Positions 7,399-10,750 of a stretch of 10,750 nt of DNA are shown here, one piece after another. A program made the translations under genes and the position numbers. The stretch comes from Candidatus Kerfeldbacteria bacterium (lineage in GTDB: Bacteria; Patescibacteriota; Patescibacteriia; SBBC01): contig JACQKI010000021.1 in NCBI GenBank assembly GCA_016204645.1, positions 1 to 10,750 of the forward strand, read 5' to 3'. Under the pieces are notes generated by a model. That model searched no databases and was not told the origin of the DNA. It saw only the letters and a program-made list of their open reading frames with translations. The stretch's first letter is position 1. Every line of letters begins with the position of its first letter.

Positions 7399-7426
7399 TT
7401 GACACACGCTGCATAGCCTTTACACT
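7399..7426 (+). promoter_or_regulatory. Strong sigma-70-type promoter of speD with AT-rich UP-like tract
   Basis: The -35 box TTGACA (7399-7404) is perfect, and the -10 box TACACT (7421-7426) follows after 16 bases. A and T runs at about 7362-7398 directly upstream resemble an UP element. Transcription is expected to start near 7433, giving a leader of about 170 nt. This is the only classical two-box promoter I see in the window. Confidence 0.75.
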
Positions 7427-7443
7427 TTACGCGTACCTTATAC

Positions 7444-7476
7444 ATGAGTCTGTTCGAGATTCGGCACACGCGGTAA
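7444..7476 (+). CDS. Possible leader peptide (uORF) MSLFEIRHTR upstream of speD
   Basis: The first ATG in the predicted speD transcript, about 11 nt after the expected transcription start, opens a 10-codon frame ending RHTR then TAA. Its stop lies ten bases before hairpin 1 and about 130 before the speD ATG. There is no Shine-Dalgarno before it, as at most genes here. An ORF this short can arise by chance. Position, early stop and following hairpins are what make it worth listing. Confidence 0.35.
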   Translation: MSLFEIRHTR

Positions 7477-7486
7477 GTGCTAATCC

Positions 7487-7509
7487 AGCGCCTTTCTTTG
7501 AAAGGTGCT
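7487..7509 (+). promoter_or_regulatory. Leader hairpin 1 of speD
   Basis: AGCGCCTTTC pairs with GAAAGGTGCT over ten base pairs (one G-U) around a TTT loop. The 3' arm segment GGTGC (7504-7508) could instead pair with GCGCC (7532-7536), an unpaired bulge of hairpin 2, so two exclusive folds or a pseudoknot are possible. Confidence 0.6.
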
Positions 7510-7523
7510 AGAGGCCCCGAATC

Positions 7524-7567
7524 CGACTGGTGCGCCGAAGTCGTCAAATCGACGACTTCATCAGTCG
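7524..7567 (+). promoter_or_regulatory. Leader hairpin 2 of speD
   Basis: Outer stem CGACTGG (7524-7530) with TCAGTCG (7561-7567, one G-U); bulge TGCGCC on the 5' side and a single A on the 3' side; inner perfect 9-bp stem GAAGTCGTC (7537-7545) with GACGACTTC (7551-7559) around AAATC. No T run follows, so it is not an intrinsic terminator by itself. It ends 26 bases before the Shine-Dalgarno. I cannot match the leader to a known riboswitch class. Confidence 0.65.
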
Positions 7568-7592
7568 CCCTGGTCCGTCAACTCGGGCAGAC

Positions 7593-7600
7593 AAAGGAAA
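7593..7600 (+). promoter_or_regulatory. Shine-Dalgarno AAAGGAAA of speD
   Basis: The GGA core ends six bases before the ATG at 7605. This fixes that start over the in-frame GTG at 7530, which lies inside hairpin 2. It is the clearest Shine-Dalgarno in the window; most other genes lack one. Confidence 0.75.
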
Positions 7601-7604
7601 CGCG

Positions 7605-8051
7605 ATGGCCAATGTTGCCACCGTGGAACGGCCGATTGCCGCCGTCCAAACAAAAACCAAACCACCGAGCGCGACCCGTTTCGGCACGCACCTGACTCTC
7701 GACGGTTACGGTGCCAGTCCAAAAAAGCTCAACGACATGCACCGGGTGTTTACGGCGCTGAACGACAGCCCCGACCTCCTGGACATGAAGAAAATCATCA
7801 CGCCGTACGTGGTACACTACCCGGGCAACGGTAAGAAAGATATGGGCGGTTTCTCGGGCATGGTCATGATCGCCGAGAGCCACATCTCGATTCACACCTT
7901 CCCGGAGCAGGGCTTCGTCTCGATCGACGTCTACACCTGCCAAGGCAAGCTCGACGTCGAAACCGCGCGCCGCTACTTCCAGAAAATGTTTGAGGTCAAA
8001 GAGTGGGAAGAGCACATCATAAAGCGCGGCACGAAGTACCCGCTGAGCTAA
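7605..8051 (+). CDS. speD: S-adenosylmethionine decarboxylase-family pyruvoyl enzyme (SpeD)
   Basis: A 148-residue proenzyme expected to cleave itself and convert a serine to the pyruvoyl cofactor. The processing site is AESHISIHTFPE: cleavage between Glu91 and Ser92. Ser92, His97 and Cys112 reproduce the Ser63-His68-Cys83 spacing of Thermotoga AdoMetDC. The residues after Cys112 are QG, where the family usually has G directly (TCG). The N-terminal 25 residues are a poorly conserved extension. The classical product, decarboxylated SAM, donates aminopropyl groups for spermidine, but no spermidine synthase gene (speE) is adjacent. Some solitary SpeD homologues have become ornithine or arginine decarboxylases, so substrate is uncertain. 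The gene stands alone, with its own strong promoter, structured leader and a 3' hairpin. Confidence 0.93.
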   Translation: MANVATVERPIAAVQTKTKPPSATRFGTHLTLDGYGASPKKLNDMHRVFTALNDSPDLLDMKKIITPYVVHYPGNGKKDMGGFSGMVMIAESHISIHTFPEQGFVSIDVYTCQGKLDVETARRYFQKMFEVKEWEEHIIKRGTKYPLS

Positions 8052-8073
8052 GATCCACAACCAAGCCACAAAT

Positions 8074-8108
8074 ACCCCGCACCTTCCTGACTTAGGAAGG
8101 TGCGGGGT
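8074..8108 (+). terminator. 15-bp perfect hairpin after speD (terminator, possibly bidirectional)
   Basis: ACCCCGCACCTTCCT (8074-8088) pairs perfectly with 8094-8108 around GACTT. A further CCAC/GTGG pairing (8066-8069 with 8111-8114) could extend it. The downstream tail (TCGTGGT) is poor in T, so termination of speD may be partial; the hairpin may also protect the 3' end. It directly abuts the next promoter. Confidence 0.75.
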
Positions 8109-8111
8109 TCG

Positions 8112-8120
8112 TGGTACCAT
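8112..8120 (+). promoter_or_regulatory. Extended -10 promoter (TGGTACCAT) for the metallopeptidase gene
   Basis: TGG plus TACCAT ends seven bases before the ATG at 8128, the same spacing as at 1585 and 6199, predicting a leaderless mRNA. Its first bases overlap the possible foot of the speD hairpin, and TGGTACCA is itself palindromic. Confidence 0.5.
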
Positions 8121-8127
8121 ACAACCG

Positions 8128-8499
8128 ATGGAACGATCGGTCTTCGAAGAACTCGTCCAGCAAGGCTTAGCGCGCATACCGGAACGCTTCCGGCGGTTGC
8201 TGCGCAACGTCGCCATCCTGGTGGCCGACGAACCGACGCCCGCCCAGCTTCGAAAAGGGGGCGTCCGGCCCGGCTCGCTGCTGCTCGGTTTGTACGAAGG
8301 CGTGCCGCGCATCAGCCGCTACGGCCAAGAACCAATGCTGCCCGATAAAATCACGGTCTTTCAAAAATCTATCGAGGCCGTCGCTCGGACGCCGGCGGCT
8401 ATTCGCGAAGAAGTCGCCCGGACCGTGTGGCACGAACTCGGACACCACTTCGGACTGTCCGAGCACGCGGTCCGGCGGGCTGAGCAACGGCGACGCTGA
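8128..8499 (+). CDS. Small zincin-like metallopeptidase family protein
   Basis: A 123-residue cytoplasmic protein. The C-terminal motif VWHELGHHFGLSE contains the zinc-binding HExxH (His102, Glu103, His106) and a downstream acidic residue, Glu112, as third-ligand candidate. The N-terminal part (FEELVQQGLARIPERFRRLL, then VAILVADEPT) and the middle (LLGLYEGVPR, then LPDKITVFQKSIE) are the usual flanks of the short bacterial zincin-like family (Pfam PF06262, formerly DUF1025). Substrates of that family are not established to my knowledge. No signal peptide is seen. The start is supported by the extended -10 box seven bases upstream. It appears to be a single-gene unit, with another promoter candidate before the next gene. 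Confidence 0.9.
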   Translation: MERSVFEELVQQGLARIPERFRRLLRNVAILVADEPTPAQLRKGGVRPGSLLLGLYEGVPRISRYGQEPMLPDKITVFQKSIEAVARTPAAIREEVARTVWHELGHHFGLSEHAVRRAEQRRR

Positions 8500-8531
8500 G
8501 CGCGACAGTTGCCCGAGACTTGAAGCCGCAG

Positions 8532-8537
8532 TACACT
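8532..8537 (+). promoter_or_regulatory. Possible -10 box (TACACT) before the zinc-ribbon gene
   Basis: TACACT ends eight bases before the ATG at 8546, the leaderless spacing seen at other genes here, but the TG extension is missing (CAG instead). Read-through from the metallopeptidase unit is an alternative. Confidence 0.4.
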
Positions 8538-8545
8538 ACTCATAG

Positions 8546-8758
8546 ATGGCCGAACTAAACACGACCTACAACCGCGGCGACGACGTTACAGAAGATGGCG
8601 AGTACGTTTGCGTACCCTGTGGCTACCACCGGTACTTCCGCCAAGGCGAACAATTCACTGAGTGTATGTCGTGCCTGTCCGGCACGCAAGACGGGCATGA
8701 GGACTACGCTGAAGGCCTGGAACTCTGGGAAAAAGCAGCCAACCAAGCACCCCAGTAA
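8546..8758 (+). CDS. Zinc-ribbon small protein
   Basis: A 70-residue acidic protein with one rubredoxin-like zinc ribbon: Cys22-x2-Cys25 (YVCVPCGY) and Cys40-x2-Cys43 (ECMSC), separated by HRYFRQGEQFTE, the usual knuckle pattern in which an aromatic stretch and a GE(x)F motif precede the second pair. Zinc or iron binding follows from the family; a regulatory or structural role is likely but the partner is unknown. The C-terminal helix (YAEGLELWEKAANQ) may be an interaction surface. The stop and the next start share bases (TAATG at 8756-8760), which suggests coupled translation with the cyclophilin gene. Confidence 0.82.
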   Translation: MAELNTTYNRGDDVTEDGEYVCVPCGYHRYFRQGEQFTECMSCLSGTQDGHEDYAEGLELWEKAANQAPQ

Positions 8759-9348
8759 TGCCCCGCCTGTTCTCCACTCTGGTAGTAACAGCTAGCGCCG
8801 TTTTGCTCATCGGCGGGGCCTGCAGCAAGCCAACTATGAACAACGCTAATTCCGAACCGCCGATCAGCAATCCGGCTGGCGCGCTAACCGTCCTGCCTGA
8901 GGCTGAACGGACCGACCGGCAGGCCCGCCTCGTCACCACCAAAGGCACGATCGTCATCGAGCTGTTCGGGGCCGAAACCCCAATCGCCGTCAGTAACTTC
9001 ATTACCCTCATCCAAAAAGGGTTTTACAACGGTTTGACCTTCCACCGTTTCGAACCCGGCTTCGTCATTCAAGGCGGCGATCCGCTGGGCACCGGCCGGG
9101 GCGGTCCGGGCTATACGTTCCGCGACGAGCCAGTTTCGCGCGGGTACACCAAAGGCACGCTGGCTATGGCCAACGCCGGTCCCAATACCAACGGCAGTCA
9201 GTTCTTCATCATGCTCGAAGACACGCTCAGCCTACCGAAAAACTACACCATCTTCGGCCAGGTCGTAACCGGCCAAGACGTCGTTGACCAGCTTCGCGCC
9301 GGCGACGTCATGACCGCGGTGACAGTCGAACCGCTCGGCACGTCCTAG
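8758..9348 (+). CDS. Exported cyclophilin-type peptidyl-prolyl isomerase
   Basis: A 196-residue protein that catalyses cis-trans isomerisation of prolyl bonds, probably at the outer face of the membrane. Residues 1-22 form a signal sequence ending LLIGGAC. Cys22 could be lipidated, but Gly at -3 is a poor lipobox, so a lipoprotein is likely rather than certain. A Ser/Pro/Asn-rich spacer (23-55) leads to the cyclophilin domain: FHRFEPGFVIQGGDP (96-109) with catalytic Arg97 and Gln105, GRGGPGYTFRDE, then LAMANAGPNTNGSQFFIML (135-153) and FGQVVTGQDVVD. All core motifs are intact; it is a compact, short-loop form typical of bacterial secreted cyclophilins. It overlaps the zinc-ribbon gene by one base and is followed, one base after its stop, by a VIT1-like gene. 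Confidence 0.93.
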   Translation: MPRLFSTLVVTASAVLLIGGACSKPTMNNANSEPPISNPAGALTVLPEAERTDRQARLVTTKGTIVIELFGAETPIAVSNFITLIQKGFYNGLTFHRFEPGFVIQGGDPLGTGRGGPGYTFRDEPVSRGYTKGTLAMANAGPNTNGSQFFIMLEDTLSLPKNYTIFGQVVTGQDVVDQLRAGDVMTAVTVEPLGTS

Positions 9349-9349
9349 G

Positions 9350-9868
9350 ATGCGCGTCCACCGAGTCAGACAGCGCTCGCGGCTGGTCCGGGCGATGTAC
9401 ATCCGCAACGTGCTTTTCGGCGGCGAGGACAGCCTGGTCTCGACCGTCGGGTTGCTGTCCGGCATTGCCGCGGCTGGCTCGGCCCAGTCGGCCGTGATCC
9501 TGACCGGCGTGGTCCTGATTTTCGTTGAAGCGCTGTCTATGGCGGTCGGCAGCTTTCTGTCGGAAAACTCGGCTGAAGAGTACTTAGCTAAAGCCGAAGT
9601 ACCGGCCCGTGACGCCGTTATCGGCGGAGTGTTAATGTTCTTCTCCTATTTCCTCTTGGGACTTATTCCGCTCGGGCCGTACCTAATTTTTGATGTCAGC
9701 ACGGCTTTCTGGTTTTCAATTGCGCTCTCGACCGCGGCCTTATTCGGACTTGGTCTGGTCAGCGGCACCGAGTTTCGCGTTCACCCGTTCAAGACCGCGC
9801 TACGCATGGCTGTCCTCGGCGGCTCGGCGATCGCCATCGGCGTCGCGGTCGGACAATTGGTAACGTAA
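9350..9868 (+). CDS. VIT1/CCC1-family transporter-like membrane protein, short form
   Basis: A 172-residue protein of the family that moves ferrous iron or manganese across membranes, usually by proton exchange. The first helix carries FGGEDSLVSTVGLLSG (23-38) with the conserved Asp27; the second carries VEALSMAVGSFLSENSAEEY (59-78) with Met64. Three further hydrophobic segments follow (about 89-108, 112-136 and 150-171). The cytosolic metal-binding domain of about 90 residues that canonical VIT1 proteins have between the second and third helices is absent; only a short linker (79-87) remains. Metal choice is therefore uncertain. A basic N-terminus (RVHRVRQRSR) precedes the first helix. The ATG comes one base after the cyclophilin stop; an internal ATG at 9395 is a less likely start. 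Confidence 0.85.
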   Translation: MRVHRVRQRSRLVRAMYIRNVLFGGEDSLVSTVGLLSGIAAAGSAQSAVILTGVVLIFVEALSMAVGSFLSENSAEEYLAKAEVPARDAVIGGVLMFFSYFLLGLIPLGPYLIFDVSTAFWFSIALSTAALFGLGLVSGTEFRVHPFKTALRMAVLGGSAIAIGVAVGQLVT

Positions 9869-9892
9869 CGGATGGCTTCAGCTCTCACTATT

Positions 9893-9901
9893 TGCTATAC
9901 T
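9893..9901 (+). promoter_or_regulatory. Extended -10 promoter (TGCTATACT) for the acidic hypothetical gene
   Basis: TGC plus TATACT ends ten bases before the ATG at 9912, giving a leader of zero to about four nt. No Shine-Dalgarno is present. Confidence 0.65.
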
Positions 9902-9911
9902 TGATGTACCT

Positions 9912-10214
9912 ATGGAAAACGTCGAATTTGACTTGAGCCAGGTCTTCCGCGAAATCGTCGGGCGGATGGAAAGCGAAGGCGCGCTCGACCGCGACGCGTA
10001 CATGAACTTAATCGACGAAGTGTTGGAAGACAAGATCGCCAACGCCGAGCTGGATGCCGGCGCCAACGTCAAGAATTATTCCGAATCGCTGCAGTTGATG
10101 TGGTCGCAAGCCGAGGCCCTCTTGACCAAAACCGGAACCGACGGCGGCGACTATCTGGTCGGTGACGAAGACGAAGCCGAAATTCCGGAAACCAAGGACG
10201 AGGAAGACGCTTAA
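9912..10214 (+). CDS. Acidic hypothetical protein of 100 residues
   Basis: A soluble protein with no signal peptide or membrane segment. Residues 1-75 look helical (FREIVGRMESEG, YMNLIDEVLEDKI, YSESLQLMWSQAEALL) with regular hydrophobic spacing. The last 25 residues are almost all acidic or polar (GDEDEAEIPETKDEEDA) and probably disordered. I do not recognise a family and see no catalytic motif. It has its own extended -10 promoter and is the last + strand gene before the convergent region. Its start is fixed by that promoter. Confidence 0.75.
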   Translation: MENVEFDLSQVFREIVGRMESEGALDRDAYMNLIDEVLEDKIANAELDAGANVKNYSESLQLMWSQAEALLTKTGTDGGDYLVGDEDEAEIPETKDEEDA

Positions 10215-10431
10215 CTCAAAGAAGAAATCCGGCTTTGTTGTCATCCTGAACTTGTTAAAGTCACGCCAAAGTCCCTTCGGATTCGAGAACACATGCTCGA
10301 TGGACTGGCCAGGAAGCATGTGAAAAACTTCAGAAACGGCCTAAAGCTAAAGCCACCGCGGAGTCCGTGGTGGCTGTGGTGGGAGCATTGCGCAGGTCGC
10401 TCCCGAAAACCTGTTCCCCCGAAGAGGCTGC
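10215..10431. other. Convergent intergenic region without a supported gene
   Basis: 217 bases between the + strand acidic gene and the minus-strand gene. It holds a leftward terminator (10341-10375) and a weak 7-bp hairpin ACATGCT/AGCATGT (10291-10297 with 10315-10321). No convincing terminator for the + strand gene was found. Confidence 0.6.
10341..10375 (-). terminator. Rho-independent terminator for the minus-strand gene
   Basis: On the minus strand, AGCCACCACGG pairs with CCGCGGTGGCT over 11 bp (one G-U) around ACT (10351-10375), and the T-rich tail TTAGCTTTAG follows (10350-10341). It lies 56 bases after the stop of the minus-strand gene. Confidence 0.7.
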
Positions 10432-10749
10432 CTACGCCGTAAAGCGCAGGAGGCCCACATCCGGGTGACGGACCCAACGGGCCACGGGGAGGAAAACCTC
10501 AGTCCATGCATCTTCGCCGGGATCATCGGCGTAGATATCACGACTCTCGGCATCCTCCACGTCGATCGACTCCACGGATTCCAGGGGAATCGTGGCGACG
10601 ATCGTGCGCGCACCTTGCGAATCCGACGCTTCGACCTCAATAACTGGTCGAAGGACGATCCGCACGGCAGCGTTTGGGTCCCACTGCGGCTGGTGCTGGA
10701 ACTCTTTCTTCTCACCCGAACCGGTTCTCCAGCGGAGAACCAGATAGGA
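10432..10749 (-). CDS. 3' end of an unrecognised gene leaving the right edge
   Basis: On the minus strand the frame is open from the window edge (first whole codon at 10749) to TAG at 10434-10432, giving 105 C-terminal residues. The GTG at 10665 is therefore probably internal. The visible part is rich in beta-type alternation (LVLRWRTGSGEKKEF, VRIVLRPVIEVEASD, RTIVATIPLESVESIDVED) and has an acidic loop (SRDIYADDPGEDAW) before the end VGLLRFTA. No catalytic motif, signal or membrane segment is visible in this fragment, and I do not recognise a family. It is the only minus-strand gene in the window, convergent with the + strand block, and has its own terminator downstream. Confidence 0.6.
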   Translation of the reverse strand, partial: SYLVLRWRTGSGEKKEFQHQPQWDPNAAVRIVLRPVIEVEASDSQGARTIVATIPLESVESIDVEDAESRDIYADDPGEDAWTEVFLPVARWVRHPDVGLLRFTA

Positions 10750-10750
10750 A

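Larger units (their letters stand above)
7316..7604 (+). promoter_or_regulatory. 289-base intergenic control region of speD
   Basis: The longest gene-free stretch of the window. In order it holds a perfect TTATCCACA 9-mer (7349-7357), an AT-rich tract with runs of A and T (7360-7398), a TTGACA / TACACT promoter (7399-7426), a possible 10-codon leader peptide (7444-7476), two hairpins (7487-7509 and 7524-7567) and a Shine-Dalgarno (7593-7600). No clear hairpin terminator for the nuclease gene is seen, although the T runs could help transcript release. Confidence 0.8.

Noticed and set aside
7810..7818. TGGTACACT box inside speD
   Set aside because: It lies within conserved coding sequence and no start codon follows at the usual distance; a chance match of a short motif.
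7578..8312. 244-residue minus-strand ORF across speD and the metallopeptidase gene
   Set aside because: It runs through a perfect hairpin, two start regions and two genes with clear catalytic motifs on the other strand.
10241..10330. Possible REP-like dispersed repeat (GTCATCCTGAAC near 10249)
   Set aside because: The start resembles common intergenic repeats, but no inverted partner or second copy is in the window, so it cannot be supported.
10293..10442. 49-codon + strand ORF in the convergent region
   Set aside because: It runs through the terminator hairpin, is rich in Trp, Pro and Arg with no domain, and has no promoter-like box before it.

Overview
The window is a gene-dense, fairly GC-rich bacterial segment with about 15 genes, nearly all on the + strand, separated by very short gaps or overlaps. 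TGA is used as a true stop (for example at 2081-2083 and 2469-2471), so the code is the standard bacterial one. The gene mix includes small single-domain proteins, a small zincin-like metallopeptidase, a solo SpeD, a CPRCFWLD-type PD-(D/E)XK protein, a short VIT1-like transporter without its metal-binding insert, and several unrecognised small proteins. Together with the scarcity of Shine-Dalgarno sites, this suggests a member of the Candidate Phyla Radiation (Patescibacteria). That placement is an inference; no rRNA or ribosomal protein is present to confirm it.

Layout. (1) 3-1523: 3' part of a gene, open at the left edge, encoding several repeated helix-turn-helix modules that resemble sigma-70 region 4, joined by Pro/Ala/Ser/Thr-rich linkers and followed by an intrinsic terminator. 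(2) 1601-3172: flavodoxin, a three-helix membrane protein and an S4-domain pseudouridine synthase in an overlapping operon. (3) 3218-6194: a thioredoxin-fold AhpC/TSA-like protein, a 537-residue membrane protein of unknown function and undecaprenyl-diphosphatase UppP. (4) 6215-7315: a membrane-anchored, extremely acidic small protein and a PD-(D/E)XK nuclease with four cysteines placed as in iron-sulfur nucleases. (5) 7316-8108: a 289-base AT-rich regulatory region, a strong sigma-70-type promoter, a structured leader of about 170 nt containing a possible 10-codon leader peptide, the pyruvoyl enzyme SpeD, and a 15-bp hairpin. (6) 8128-9868: a metallopeptidase, then an operon of zinc-ribbon protein, secreted cyclophilin and VIT1-like membrane protein. 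(7) 9912-10214: acidic hypothetical protein. (8) 10215-10750: a short non-coding convergent region with a terminator reading leftward, and the 3' end of an unrecognised minus-strand gene leaving the right edge.

Regulation. Most transcription units begin with an extended -10 box (TGNTATACT at four sites, TGGTACCAT at a fifth) only 7-21 nt before the ATG. This implies leaderless or very short-leader mRNAs. The speD unit is the contrast: AT-rich upstream tract, TTGACA / TACACT promoter, long structured leader and a clear Shine-Dalgarno.

The most interesting signals are the repeated sigma-region-4-like modules of the first gene, and the speD leader, whose uORF plus alternative hairpins looks like a metabolite-responsive attenuation or translation-control device.
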